A stretch of 64,000 bases of DNA from Artocarpus heterophyllus (Eukaryota > Streptophyta > Magnoliopsida > Rosales > Moraceae). This document shows, one piece after another, positions 1 to 12,975 of this stretch. Position numbers and translations under genes: made by a program. The notes beneath the pieces were generated by a model, which saw nothing but the letters and a program-made list of their open reading frames with translations, searched no databases and was not told the DNA's origin. Within the stretch, counting starts at the first letter, position 1; each line of letters opens with the position of its first letter. The stretch is taken from NCBI GenBank assembly GCA_025403435.1, contig CM046350.1, positions 36,672,131 to 36,736,130 on the forward strand, in the 5' to 3' direction.

Positions 1-1610
1 AAAAGCATTACATCTGTTTGAGTGGTATCTATTCCCAACTTCATCATTCATCCGCCGCTAGCACTGCCCATCAAGTGTTGTTGATAGGTTTTCTTCCTAA
101 CAACATAAACATACTTAAATGAGCTTTCGCTCAGCAAGTAGGAAATTAGACTCACAAAACCTAATTAAAATCATTTAAATAAAAACATGCATGAACGTTT
201 TATGCTTGCTTATCAATTTGTTTTGTGCTTAATTATCTAAACTTTAACTTATCATATTAATTGGGTCTCGGTGATCATATCGGTTGCACGCAATCTTTGG
301 GAAGTGAGGTTTCACGAGGTCCCTAACGACACCAAGATCATGAATTGTACTGCACTATAATAAAGCTTCTCTGTAGGTCGAAAGGTTGGTACGATACCCT
401 TAACTTGTCTTATTAATTTCACTTATTTTATTGTGTGTATGCAGTATAACATGTTACTATAGAGCATCACAATTTCATAAATTATAAATTATAACTCGTA
501 AACATACTTAACTTAAACGTGACTAAACAATATAATTTAATTGTTGCATACATCACATATTGATCATGACATAATCGCAACTAAACATGATATGGCACGA
601 CATACACATAATAATTCATAATCATATCATAACATAACAACACATTATAACATAACACAATGTGAAAAATTACTGATCATGAATTTTATAATTTTTTATG
701 GAAACATGTAAAACAATTTATTTAAAAACTGTTCATACTATAGGCAAGATTTCTACCTACCTGGACTCCGTGTTGAGTGGGTCTAGTTGTATCTCGTCGA
801 TCATACAATCTAGAAAGCATCCATACAGTGGTCCTAGAGTGACCGGGGGTGACTAAGATTGCTTTCTAAATATGACACATTGCTAGAAATGTCATTATGG
901 ACTCTATTACTGCAATCTATATTGTCTCGATTTGTGTGTAATCAGTACCAAACAATTTTCAATGGAGTGAAATTATCTCGAACAAAGGGCACCATTGTGT
1001 TTGGAGCATCAAAACAAGTTTGGAGGTGGTCTCGAATCGTCAATGAAGGTCCAAATCACCAAAACCCAAGGTTACCGAAAGTCGGCACCAGCGGCTGCGC
1101 GTGGGGCGCGTGCTGTGGCTCCGATGATCAGGTTATGATGACGCTTCAACTCTTGATAGTTCTCAACCTCCTAAATCTGTTGGTGGCATCAAGTTCACTT
1201 GATTTAGCCTCTAACATAGCAGATCAAAATAGTGAAATTTGGGGAAAATGGTGGCACCGATGGTGGTCCTCTGGCCATAGATTGGTGGAATTGACTTGGG
1301 CATTTCGATCTCTGTTAGATTTTGAGCATTTCCCCTCATTTGGTGCCCCTCAACATCATTGCAATTGATGGAATCGAAGGAACTCACGACGGCAATGGCG
1401 GCTTCTCGAATCTCTAGTATTCGACGGCTTGGGTCATGGTCGTCGTCGGCTTCTGAGTTGATAAATGCCGAAGGTGTGTGTCACCGCCATCTAGATGGAC
1501 ATGACGAGATGGCTCGTAGCAAGCTTCGATGGTGTTCTCCGTTATCCACTGTGTCACTACAGATCTACTCGGTTCTCGCATGAATCCTTATCCTCGCTTT
1601 CTTCTGAGTC
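1..1610 (-). mobile_element. Degenerate Gypsy-type LTR fragment at window edge
   Basis: Noncoding sequence whose landmarks, read on the minus strand, resemble those of the complete Gypsy LTRs elsewhere in this window. These are a GC-rich first part (about 850-1580), then a 'taggtag-aaatcttgcctat' block near 740-770, then a 'gagcgaaag' block near 125-140. The same order occurs in the solo LTRs at 14848-17005 and 43646-45807. The right edge, where similarity to the neighbouring Copia LTR stops, is near 1610, but no clean TG terminus is visible. The left end lies outside the window. Open frames at 859-1368 and 1359-1583 resemble no known protein and are treated as chance. Confidence 0.42.
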
Positions 1611-1611
1611 A

Positions 1612-1919
1612 TTTGGGATGTAGAAAACATAATAATCTTAGCATAAATAAAGCGCCTAACTTTATTCCCTTGATTGCGGACCTTATTATTTAGAATATTA
1701 ATTTTAAGATTTATATCTTTTATATAATTTGTTCATCATATGCATGATCTTAAAGTTTTAAACTGACAGCTAGAGACTTTTGTTTGCTTCCTATATATTC
1801 AAAAGAAATGAACATAAAGAGGACAACATTTGATATATGAAAATAAATAAACTCTTTATTGATTAAATGTCTCAAAAAACTTATCATATCATTTAATCCT
1901 TAGGGCACCATGTCTAACA
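1612..1919 (-). repeat. Copia-2 3' LTR (truncated)
   Basis: Begins at 1919 on the minus strand with TGTTAGACATGG. About 300 bp align with the first part of the Copia-2 5' LTR (ending 10318) and with the Copia-5 LTR at 59330, including the 'caataaagag-tttat' and 'gcgctttat' blocks. Similarity stops near 1612, so most of the LTR is missing or displaced. Confidence 0.8.
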
Positions 1920-1934
1920 ATCTTCCACTTGCCC
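1920..1934 (-). promoter_or_regulatory. Copia-2 polypurine tract
   Basis: On the minus strand the sequence directly before the 3' LTR is GGGCAAGTGGAAGAT, the usual purine-rich plus-strand primer of plant Copia elements, abutting TGTTAGAC. Confidence 0.8.
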
Positions 1935-4900
1935 TAAATGAGTAAATGTAATATGTTACACATCCTCATAGCCCTGATAGGCTATAATGTCCTTTGATGC
2001 GATCTTATATATTTTCACATTTTCACTTACTATGATGTCCTTTATCATATGATACTCCCAATATATATGATATATATACATACTCTTCTTGTAAAATCTT
2101 AGTTCCTTAGCATTAACTATTATTGCAGTGTTATCACAATACAGTGACATTTGTTGATCCATTCCAAGAACTATCTCAGGATCCCCAAGGAATTTGTGGA
2201 GCCATACAGCTTTTCAAAGCTTCATTAGCTACCACATACTCGGCCTCCACCATTGAATCTAAAGTGCAATCTTGCTTGACACTTCTCTAAACAATGGCAT
2301 CTCCACAAAGCCTGAAGTCAATCTTCTTGAATCCAGACAAGATTGAAAATCCGAGTCAGTGTATCCAATAAATGTGAGATCCTCACTAGAATACACTAGC
2401 ATATAACTTCAAATCCTTCTTAAGCACTTGAAAATATGCTTGACCATAATCCAATAGTTTAGTCTTAGATCCGACTGAAATCGGCTCACTATCCCGACTA
2501 CATAATAGACGTTTGATTGTGTGGAAAGCATAACATATATAAGACTACCCATTTTGAAGCATAAGGCACATTCTTCATATATTCTCTTTCTTCATCAGAC
2601 TTTGGAGAGTCTTTCTTAGAAAGAGCAATTCTAAACCTATATAGTTGCCTACCTTTCTTAGAATTTTGCATTGCATACTTCTCGAGAATTTTATCTATTT
2701 AGGTAGCATAGGATAAAACTATCATTTTGTTCTTCCTATCACGAAATATTTGGATACCCAGAACAAAATTAGCTTTACCTAAGTCCTTCATCTCAAACTG
2801 CTTGGTGAACCAAAGCAAAATGTCATCTACATAAAGCAGTAGAAAAACCACTTTTCATTTTTAATGTATTTGTAAACACATGGTTCGTCCACTTTTTGTT
2901 CGAACCCATAAGTCTTAATTACTTGATCAAATCTTATGTTCCAAGAATAGGAAGCTTGTTTAAGTCCATAAATAGACTTTAGCAACTTATAGATCTTACT
3001 CTCTTGACTCTTAACTTTGAACCTATCTAACTATACCATATATATGATCCAATCAAGACAGCCATTTAGAAAGGCCATCTTGATATCTATTTGCTAAATC
3101 TCATAGTTAAGAAAGGCAGCAGTGGACAAAAGAATGCATATAGACTTAAGCATGGCTATAGGCAAAAGGGTTTCCTCATAATCAATTTCTTTCCTTTTGC
3201 ATGTATGCCTTTGTTACCAGTCTAGCCTTATAGGTTTTGACTTTCCCATATGCTCCTTTCTTTCTTTTCTAGTCCCACTTACACTTTATGGGTTTTACCT
3301 CTTCGGGAAGGTCCACTGGCTCCTAGACTTGATTAGTCTTTATAGACTTCATCTCTGTATTCATAATTTCTAACGAAATCTTTGAATCAACATCCTCTAT
3401 AGCCTCTGTGTAAGTGAAAAGATCTCTATCATGTTCAATAGGTTGGGCCAAGTAAGCTTCACCATTAAATATATACATCTTGTTTTGACGTCCGATCCTC
3501 TCATTACGTCGAAGCTCCCTAGGTTATTGTTCGGTTGATTTTTCTACATTGATTGGATTGGTTTTAATCAAAACCTCAGAGTGATCAAATCACTCGCTAA
3601 CTCCTTAAGTATCACTCTACTACAAGGCTTAAAGTTGTTCATGTAACTTTCCTTAAGAAAAGTCACATTTATTGAAGCCATGGCTTTATTTTCTTTTGGT
3701 TTATAAAAATAACCCCCTTTAGTCCATTTTGGATATTCCACGTACATTTCCGGACGTGCTTCTAACTTATTCGCTTTCTTGTACAGGACATAAGCAGGAC
3801 ATCCCCATATATGAATATGATTTAAGGATGTCTTCCTACCCTTCCATAACTTATGAAGAGTTTAGGAACCATTATAAAGCCACATTGTTCAAAAGATAAC
3901 AGGCAGTTTGTAGTGCATATCTCTAAAAAGGATAAAGGTAATGTTGAATAACTCATTATAGACCTAATCATGTCTAATAAAGTTCTATTTCTTCTCTCAG
4001 CCATGCGATTCTGCTATAGAATGCCTGGCATAGTGAAATAGGATAAAATCCCGTTCTTTAATAAGTATCCTAAGAACTCAACGGAGAGGTATTCTCCACC
4101 TCGATTGGATTAAGCTGCCTTTATGGGTTTACCTAATTGCTTCTTTGTTTTAGCTCGAAACTCCTTGAACTTGTTAAAAGTTTTGCTCTTATGATACATT
4201 AGGTAGACATACCCATATCTTACGTAATCATCAATAAAAATAGCAAAATACTCATACCCTCCTCGTGCTTTGATTTTCAAGGGACCACAAACATCACTAT
4301 GCACAAGTTCTAAATTCCCTTCAGCTCGATTGCCTTTAGACCCAAATGGTCTTTTCATCATTTTTACCTCCAAACAAGATTCACATTGTGGTACCTCTAA
4401 ATGGTTTAAAGGTCTATCCCTTACCAACCTACGAATCCTATTTGGGCTAATATGACTTAATTGCAAGTGCCAAAGATAAGCCTTATTAGAGTAAAAAGTT
4501 TTAAGTCTTTTAGAGTTATTGTTAACCTCAATGTTAAGCAGTAAATCCATCTTAGGTTTGATAAAATATAGGTTGTTTTACATTTATCTACTACAAATAA
4601 AATATTTTTTTTTTACGATCACAACTTTATTATTAAAATAAAATGAATAAGAGTCTTTAAATAAACAAGCGACAAAAATTAAATTCCTTATAAGTTTAGG
4701 AACATAAAAACAATCCCTCAAAACTAAACTCCTATAACTATCAAAATAAAGATGGACATTTCCTACTACTTTAGCCAACACCAAATATTCATCACCCATT
4801 TGAAGCATAAAGTGATCATATAACAACCATCTCATTTCTTTGAATCTCTGTAGAGAAACACAAACATGATTAGTTGCTTCATAATCTATGACCTATGTCA

Positions 4901-5386
4901 TTTATTTCCTCAACTAAACAAGTCTTCATAACCAGAAATTTGCACTTACTCGTCTAGATTGGAAGTCCTTGCAATTTTTCTTAATGTCTCCAACCTTCTC
5001 GCAGAAAATAGCACTTTAGCTTCTTTCGGTTCCTCTTTTTTTTTTTTTTTTTGCTACTTGTTCATGCCTTTCGCCGAAACAGAAGACTTCCTATTCTTGG
5101 ACTTGTGCTTCTTTCCATTCCTAGAGTTAGGATTGGAACTAGATGCAGCCACTAAGTTTGCCTTGCCACCAGCCGAAGCTTCCCTGCTCATATTGTCAAA
5201 CTCCTATAATTGCTTCATCAGCTCAGTTAAGGTCACATCTTGTCTATTGCTTAAATTATATGAAGCTTTAAAAGGGATAAACTCTTTCGAAAGACTCTCA
5301 AAGACCATAGTCATCTATGACTCGGCATCAATGTCAACACCATGGGTTTGAGCTTCAGCGCGTTAACTCATGACCAACATCATATG
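1935..5386 (-). pseudogene. Copia-2 pol and gag C-terminal part, many stops and frameshifts
   Basis: Minus-strand remains of a Copia polyprotein. Near 1956-2162 is the RNase H C-terminal part (YCDN motif). At about 2822-2833 the reverse transcriptase signature YVDD is readable. The integrase core and N-terminal zinc region lie at 3820-4550 (LWHLQLSH, then CESC, and a VHSDVCGP aspartate block). The pre-integrase region is at 4584-4835. Around 4930-5386 is the gag C-terminal region, whose zinc knuckle is frame-shifted relative to Copia-5. A poly-A run at about 5036-5052 (plus-strand T) lies in the Lys-rich linker. The longest open piece is 146 codons (4110-4550). No functional product is expected. 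Confidence 0.85.
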
Positions 5387-8300
5387 TATCACAACCTGCC
5401 TTTTTTGGGCTGTAATAAACCTTTTTCTTACTTACTTATAGGCAAAAATTTACGAAATTTTTTTTTTTATAAATACTTTACATATACTGGTCTAACACCC
5501 TTTGAAATACAAACATATACTTGTATTTACATAACCACCTTTCCTTTGCAATACAGTTTATCAAACATTACTTTCAAAATATTTTAAAATATGATACAGC
5601 GGAAACATACTGCGGCGGAAACCATACCCAGTCTGCACATTGATCATCCCTTCGCCAGCTCATCAAAACAATTACTCTGACCTTTTCGTCGGAATACCTA
5701 CAACATGAAATACTTAGTGAGTTTACACCCAATAAGTCCCGTATAAACCCACATGCACATTCAATAAAATGCATGATCTCATTATGCTTTCTTATAATCC
5801 TTCCTTTTCATTATCATTTCTTATCTTTAACTAGGGCCCAAGTGTTCGTACCATTGCGCACTTAGGTCTACGTAACACCGTGACCATACTGTAATCTTTA
5901 AACTCCCCTTGAGTTAGGAGTCGGTACGACACTTTTCTTAACTTTTGATGATTTGCTTACCAATTCACTTATTATGGTTATCATACCATGCATAAAGTGA
6001 TGATCACATGTTATACATAACACAAATGTTCTTATACGACATAGTACACATAGGTATATACTTTATATACACACTGATGCACACTAATATACGCACAGGT
6101 ATATGGCATAATGTACTTATGGGTACTTAACACAATATACACACAGGTACACATCATCATATACACTCAGGTACATGTCATAATATACATTCAGGTACAT
6201 GTTATAATATACACTCAGGTATATATTCCGTATACTCACAAGTATACACCTTCATGTTTATAAATACTCATGCCATTGCATACACACAAGTATACACCTT
6301 GATATACACATAGGTACATATACACATTTCGCACCCTATGCCTACAATTTCATATTGTAGGTGGGATGGGTACTTACTTGATTCGAATGTCGGGCAATTC
6401 AACCTTGATTTCCTTTCTCCTAGACTCCTAGGATCCTGTTGGCCAATTACAAAGCCATTAGTCAAATTCTACTATGTTTCGATACAAAACATCCGTTAGT
6501 TAATGAATTGAGTTGTATTACTATATACAACTTTAAGAACCACTGGTTTTCTTATTTGTATCTAACTCTACCCTATCGTTTCTAACGAAGGGTGAGAACC
6601 TTTTTAACCATTCTTTTTCTATTTGAAACGTTTCGGAGCGGTTCGGGTTATTTGGACAAAAATGACGATTTTGCCCTCCATGGGTCCATTAACCTACCCG
6701 AGCTCGATTTCGTTATTCTTACAAAAATAACCACATACTAATTTTAAAATAACACCCTAATGGGTCAAATCTCCTTATTTCTCATTTATGCCCCATTTCC
6801 ATAAAACTTTGTGATTTAGTCCTTGAATTGAAAATTTTGATGATTTTACCCCCGGGACTAAAATTTATCTCTTTACATCAAAATGTCCTATTTTTCAAAA
6901 AGGAACATTTTTACTCAAAGTAACATACCTTAAATCATTTTGAAAAATAACATTTTTACCATTTTAACATGTTTCACTTTTAATAAATTCTTGAAAAATC
7001 AAAAACTCACGAACGGTTGAGTTTTTCGATGAACCTTCGATGATGCCTAATAGTTTTGTCGAGATCTAGAACTTTCGTGTTTTAACTTTTCCTAAAATCT
7101 CACTATACAGGAATGTTTTGGGCGTTTTTCAAATCTACCGAGGGAAAACTTTTTCTTTCAATTTAGTCCTTAGGGTATTTTGGTGAAAATCTGTTTTAAA
7201 ACTATAAATCTACTCCTGTATAAACAATTTAAACCTTTGTTGGAATCATTTACCACATCTAGCAACATTTTTGAGACACTAGCACTAAAATTGTAAAAAT
7301 ACTACTTTTTACACAAACTATCATTTTCAACATTGAAACCTCAATTTTCACATTCACAACCTACCATAATTCATATTTTCATGGGTTTCAACCAAAACTA
7401 ATTCAAGAACCCATATGCTTTTGAGAAAAAAAAAATCAAAAACAAAAATCATAAAATTTTAAAACTTTAAAATCAAAACTTACCCCAAATAGCACCTTTT
7501 GATTTTTAGCTTTCCAAAGCTCTTTGAAACTCCTTCCTAGAGGTCATTTTCATGCAAAAATACCTTGGGTTAATTTTCTTTCTTAACCCATGAAAAATCC
7601 CTTGAAATCTTGAAAAAAAGTTAGATTTTACCTTAAAATTTGTTGAACTTTCTTGGCTTTTTGCCTCTTGAACTTAAGTGGGGTTGTTTTTGCAAAGTTT
7701 TGGGCTTGAGGAAAATTTTGGAGATCTCCCCTAATGGCTACCGAAGCTAGAAGTGGAAGAAGGAAGAGATTTTTCTTTTTTGTGGATAAAATCACATTTA
7801 ATGCTTCCTTATCTCTCTTTGGTGACTCATGGTAATCCATGAGTATACCCCTAGGTGGCACAAGGTGATTGGGCTACTTTTCTAGACATGTGGTCCAATA
7901 GAAAACCAAGGAGTGTCCACTTTGTGGAGTTAAAAATTTATACTGTGTAATTTTTCACTGCACAGTATTTTTCCTATACTGCTGTGGTCAAATCAGTGCC
8001 ATCTCATACCTTCGACTATGTAAACTATTTTCCTTACCTTCGGTTCACTTTTAGAGGCCAAACGTAATTTTTTCATTTTTGCATTTTCACTTAGCAGTAT
8101 ACTTATACTGCATCGGCCTCTTTCTTACACTGGGTTAGGTCTCGGTGGACTCTATATCATATTTGTATTTTAAGTACCCATGTATTTGTATCACAATTTT
8201 ACAATTAATTATGATATAAAATTTATTTTATGGATATTATTTACAAATTTGTGAGTAATTAAACTCATAAAATCTGTATTAGAAATATCCAACATTGCAT

Positions 8301-8444
8301 CACATTACAATGAAATTTCCATTTAATATGGCTTATTATTTATATTATCGTAATTTTACAAAAATTATAATTTTTAAGGGTAAATTTATTAATTTAACCC
8401 AATTAAATATTAGATTTTATTAATGAATTTTCCTGGTCATTACA
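5387..8444 (-). mobile_element. Gypsy-type solo LTR nested in Copia-2 gag
   Basis: A 3058-bp insertion bounded by the 5-bp target duplication ATATG at 5382-5386 and 8445-8449. On the minus strand it begins TGTAATGACC and ends GTTGTGATA. The expected terminal CA is TA, consistent with one C-to-T change. Removing the insertion and one duplication rejoins the gag codons into the reading found in Copia-5 (KEHMMLVM), which proves insertion into a once-continuous gene. It has no coding capacity. A single LTR with one duplication pair implies loss of a full element by LTR-LTR recombination. Confidence 0.88.
6040..6320. repeat. Degenerate minisatellite inside the solo LTR
   Basis: About ten imperfect copies of a 20-25 bp unit around 'atacactcaggtacatgt', recognisable as repeated 'caggta' blocks. 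It lies in the part of the LTR that corresponds to the downstream (R/U5) half. Confidence 0.75.
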
Positions 8445-8449
8445 ATATG

Positions 8450-8842
8450 CTCCTTCACAAGCATCCCTGGTCTTTGCTTACAGTAAAGAAGCTTTTGAAG
8501 AGCCCCTTGTCACTTTGTTAAGGCTTGGCCTCTAAACATGTCATCAATATCATCCAAGATCTGCCAAACAGTCTCACAATCTTCATGTTGAGCTTGTAGC
8601 ATGTTATTCCTGGTAGCCATAATATAGTAGCAGGCCTTATTATTAGCATCCTTCTAGTGATTATATGTTTTGATTTGTTCATTAGTGAATTCGCCGGTAG
8701 GCACAAGAGGACACAGTACTGTTAGCATAAATTTTAGTTACGTAAAAAATAGGACGATATTTAAGTTCCATTTGCAATCATTATAATTCTTGCCAATTAA
8801 TTTGTTTTTATCGAGTATCAAAGATAAAGGCTTTTTAGACAT
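8450..8842 (-). pseudogene. Copia-2 gag N-terminal part, interrupted
   Basis: The ATG at 8842 opens a reading (MSKKPLSLILDKNKL) that matches the Copia-5 gag start. Similarity continues through 'ANNKACYYIMA' and 'KQRPGM' blocks despite in-frame stops (for example CACTAG for the His/Glu-Arg-Trp region) and a small deletion. The reading is cut by the solo LTR at 8444 and resumes at 5386. In family members this domain packages element RNA. Here it is not translatable. Confidence 0.85.
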
Positions 8843-10318
8843 TTTGATCTACAATAAAGAATCATATACCAAACATAAGCAAGTGTTCAATAATAATCTA
8901 GTAAGATAACACAATCAAGTAAGCATACAATGTGTTTAAATGTCAAAACCTTAAAAAAATTCACAACTTACAATGATAATTCTTAACTTAGAATTAAACA
9001 AGCCACTATGGGGAGGCTTGCAAAATTCAATTAAGAACATGGATCCCCTTTGATTAGTATATACCATCTAAGTCTCATGATATATAGATAATCCCATATT
9101 AAATAAATATTATCTAAATAATTCAACATGTTTATCTTGAATTAATTTACAAAATTAATTCAACCAATAAACTAACATGAATTATTAAATCCAATCTATT
9201 GAATTTTAGCCAATCTAATAATTAAGATAAGTTACCAGTATGTAAAAAAATATGTCACAGGAATTATTATGAGTTAGCAAAGGGGACCTGATAGACATAT
9301 ATAGATCAAGCTTCTATAATTATAAAATAATATATCTCAGATACATATATTTTATAATTATCAACTCTAACGCTACTCCATTAAAAGCTTAGAGCTGCAC
9401 CCTTGAACTATATAAAATTATGAAGCTCCAATAAGCTAATCGTCCATGACATATCATAATGTATAATATTCCCATAGGATATTTATGATCAGCTTAAGGA
9501 TAAATTCTGTTTTATCTTCCTGATTATTTTTATTTTATGTTCAATTATCTCACCATTAGAATACTTACTATTCATAAAATAGTATACAATTCGTTTATAC
9601 CTATGTATTTAAGCGGTTGAACACTTTATTCTTCCAATTACATGATAATACGTATAAGAGAATATCATTAACTCTATAAAAGAGTTATGGATTCCACATA
9701 TATGAAATACGAGTCTACGTCAATCAAGAGTCATGTATTCAATGTATCAGTATTCGTACCATCATCAAATCAGGATGTCAGGTTTTAGTATATCAAAAGA
9801 CATAAGTCAAGAATACGGGCCCATTAGTTCATTTCAAGATTACGACATAACACGTAATGGTTGTCTAAAGTAAATTAATTTAAACAAATAGAATTATTAA
9901 TCAAATTAATTTAACTTTTGTCCCAATCTAATATATCATCACATGTGACAATATACCAATGTTTCTACTTATGGAATCCTACTCCGATGACCAAGACAAG
10001 TCATTTTCCATTAGGGATATAGACAACATAACATTCTTAACATGAATAAAGCACTCAACTTTATTCATTTAACTGTAGACCTTATCATTTAGACTATCAC
10101 CTTTAAGATTCATGTCATTTGTATAGTTTATCCATCATATGCACGATCTTAAAGGTTTAGACTATTAGTCTCAGACTTTTGTTTGCTTACCATATATTCA
10201 AAAGAAATGAAAATAAAGAGGACAACATTTGATATATGAAAATAAATAAACTCTTTATTGATTAAATATCTTTAAAAACTTATTATATCATTTAATCCTT
10301 AGGGCACCATGTCTAACA
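8843..10318 (-). repeat. Copia-2 5' LTR plus leader, internally deleted
   Basis: The LTR begins at 10318 and is alignable with the Copia-5 LTR down to about 9.1 kb. The last 250 bp before gag instead align with the end of the Copia-5 leader (about 62790-63028). The LTR 3' end, primer binding site and about 2.2 kb of intervening sequence, including the part that carries palindrome arrays in Copia-5, are therefore missing. Confidence 0.75.
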
Positions 10319-12975
10319 TCGACTACCTCCTTCGGCATGGCAGCATTCTATGGAGGCATGGCGGCGTAGTATGGGGTTACAAGGGTGGAGGTTTCTGGCG
10401 ACTGTTGAGGTGCAACCATGCATGGATCATGTTCTACTTATCACTATGGTCGTGCAGGGATAAGAATCATGTCGATCGGATGCCGAGTAGCGAAGATATC
10501 TCATTGGAAAATTATGGGTTTTTTTGCTACTTTGACTAGTGATACAGGCTGCTCCAGTAGAGTTATGGGTGGTACAACACACCATTGAATTCAGCTTGTC
10601 TAGAGCTTTTCAATGACACCCGCTGTGTCAAAAACAGAGGTTGGGATCTCCGGTTGGATCTTTGTCCATGGTGGGCTAGAGAGAGAAAGTAGAGATAGAT
10701 ATAATTTTTTTTTTTGTGTCCACTTGTATTTATAGGCTCTCTTGTAGTCTACATAGTCTAAACTTCTAAACTATGTTGTGGGTGGTTTGATAAGGTTTTT
10801 GATCTGTAAACTTGAAATTCATGTAGACAAAATTGTACTTTTAAAACTGTAACTTTTTTGTCTTTCTAAAAATAAGTAACTAAAATTCCAATTTTCTTAC
10901 TGTATTAATGTCTTAAGATATTCATACTGTCATAAAAATCATTTTCATGAATTTATTCATGCTTTATGGATTTTATGATTTTATTCTGAAATAATAAACT
11001 TTGACACTTTTGTCCTTAAAATCGGTTATTAACATTTTTTACCATATTTACCTTTTTAATAATATTCTATATTTAGAACTTTAACCAAAATATATATTTT
11101 TAAAATTTTAAAACTTTGAAATGTTAATTAAAATATATATTTTTCATTAAAAATTTTCATATCATAAACTTCTAATTTTTTCATAAAAATAATAGTCATA
11201 ATTTATAAAATTTGGTAAATTAAATTGACTATTCGAAAGTCAATTTTATTTAAATTCTAAGCTTAGCACAATTTTATGCTTCACGAGTATAACCCGAACT
11301 TATTTTTTGTAAGAAATTTATGGGCCCACATCCAATCTATGGATGTTTCTAAACTTTCCTTAATCACATTATGGATTTGAAAGTAAATCCGTTTTGTGAT
11401 GTTGCATTGCCTTAAAGGCTCGTCAATATTTGTGGACTCCATTAATGTTTTATTATTATTATTATTATGACACCTGTTATAATAATAATAATAAATTTTA
11501 TGTAATTACTAACGCGTATTATAGCTAACTATATACATATAGGATATTAGAATTCTCGAGGTTCCAAAAATCCTTATGACTTTCTTGATATTCTTATAAT
11601 GCATTATGATCTCATTAAAATCGAGATCAATCTTATATTCATAAACTTTATGCTCACTATTTTCTAGATTATGGTGTTGAGCTATTTGATCACTATGATC
11701 TAGATCCTTTGTTATTAAACTGGCATTACATAGGAATTTTGTATAATTCTATTGAGTCAGAATTTCCTTTTTATCAATCAATTTAAATATTCTAACTGAG
11801 ATTCTTATAAGTGCAACAACTTTGACCAATACATAGAGTTATGTAATCATAAAAACTTAATTTAGCACACTGAATAATTATTTTAATTATCCAAGTGTAC
11901 TATCATAACATTCATTTTGTTATATGTTTCATACATAAAATACATAAAATTATGCATTTATAACATTATTTATTTCTAAAGTCTTATAGCTATTAAGAAC
12001 TTTCAAATTTTATGTTAATTGAAAAAATTCATAATCATAAATTGTGACTAAGTCATGACTCAAATTTGTGAATTTTCTAGGCATTGCAGAAAATTTCTAG
12101 TCTTGAATTGAATTCTTACATAAATTTGTGTTTATACTTTCAAAACTAATACTTTTTCATGTACTTAACAGAGTAGTCATGGAAAAATCCTTAATTAATC
12201 ATACTTATTAATTTCTAGATTTTTTTGTTGATTATATGAGTCATTTTAGATTTAGTTTTGTAGTTAAAAAAGAGTCCTTCACATATCAGTTTTAGTGAAC
12301 TTAAGCAAAAAATCTTGAAAAATATTTATCTATTATTGAACATCATATGGGACAAAAGATTAAATTTTATTTTATTTTTTCTTAATCAACAATACCAGTT
12401 GGTCTAAGGATTTGAACTAAGAATCTCCTCTTTTAACCCTTCCCATCAAGAAGTCCGTCAAGACTTCTAGATGTTTATCTTCAAGTTTGAAATGCTCGTA
12501 CTAATTAATCATCTTCATGCTTTGAGTTATAAGCACTTTCTTGAGTTCCTCTTTCTTAGATGATAATTTTTTAATATCAGTCAACGCCTACTACTATAAA
12601 TAGCCTTTTAATGATTCATTCTTGTAACACTCCCTAAGCTAGAAGGTTAATCCTCAATTTACTCAGCTCTAGCTAGCCTAAAAATATTTACTTCTTATAG
12701 AGTTTTCTTAGCTTTAATAAAAATTTATTATGAAATACTTAAGCAACTAAAAAAAAGAATAAAAATTCTCATGATCAAGCTCTTAAACTAAAAATCTATG
12801 ATTTCACAATTTTATAATTTTATAAGATAAATAAAATAAAATAAAACTTCATAAGTCACAACTTCATTTATCATGGGACTTTATATTTTCATGCCAAATT
12901 ATCCTTTGGTCATACCTGATAAATGATACGACTAACCTGCATCTAATGATAAAGCTAGGAATTTCCAACGGAGGG
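10319..12975. other. AT-rich intergenic/repeat remnant, no gene seen
   Basis: No coding exon recognised. 10319-10700 is GC-richer and carries a chance 76-codon frame. 11230-11500 resembles an LTR-derived stretch and holds a trinucleotide hairpin (11449-11494). A TATA-like 'ctataaatag' occurs near 12594. The rest is AT-rich and featureless to my eye. Confidence 0.4.
11449..11494. repeat. (TTA)n/(TAA)n inverted repeat
   Basis: A TTA-repeat arm (11449-11468) and a complementary TAA-repeat arm (about 11479-11494) flank a short 'gacacctg' spacer, giving a potential hairpin of about 16-17 bp per arm. Confidence 0.75.

Larger units (their letters stand above)
1612..10318 (-). mobile_element. Copia-2: decayed Ty1/copia element with a nested solo LTR
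   Basis: Minus-strand Copia element. Its 5' LTR starts (TGTTAGACATGG) at 10318, gag begins at 8842, pol remnants run down to about 1950, and the 3' LTR starts at 1919. The LTR and gag match the much better preserved Copia-5 at 59330-64000, so the two belong to one family. A Gypsy-type solo LTR (5387-8444) sits inside gag. Part of the 5' LTR and leader is deleted: LTR start to gag ATG is about 1.48 kb here against 3.7 kb in Copia-5. The 3' LTR is cut off near 1612. Every coding domain carries stops and frameshifts, so the copy is dead. Confidence 0.85.

Noticed and set aside
859..1583. Two plus-strand ORFs (169 and 74 codons) as host genes
   Set aside because: No domain, odd composition, and the region looks like a Gypsy LTR on the other strand.
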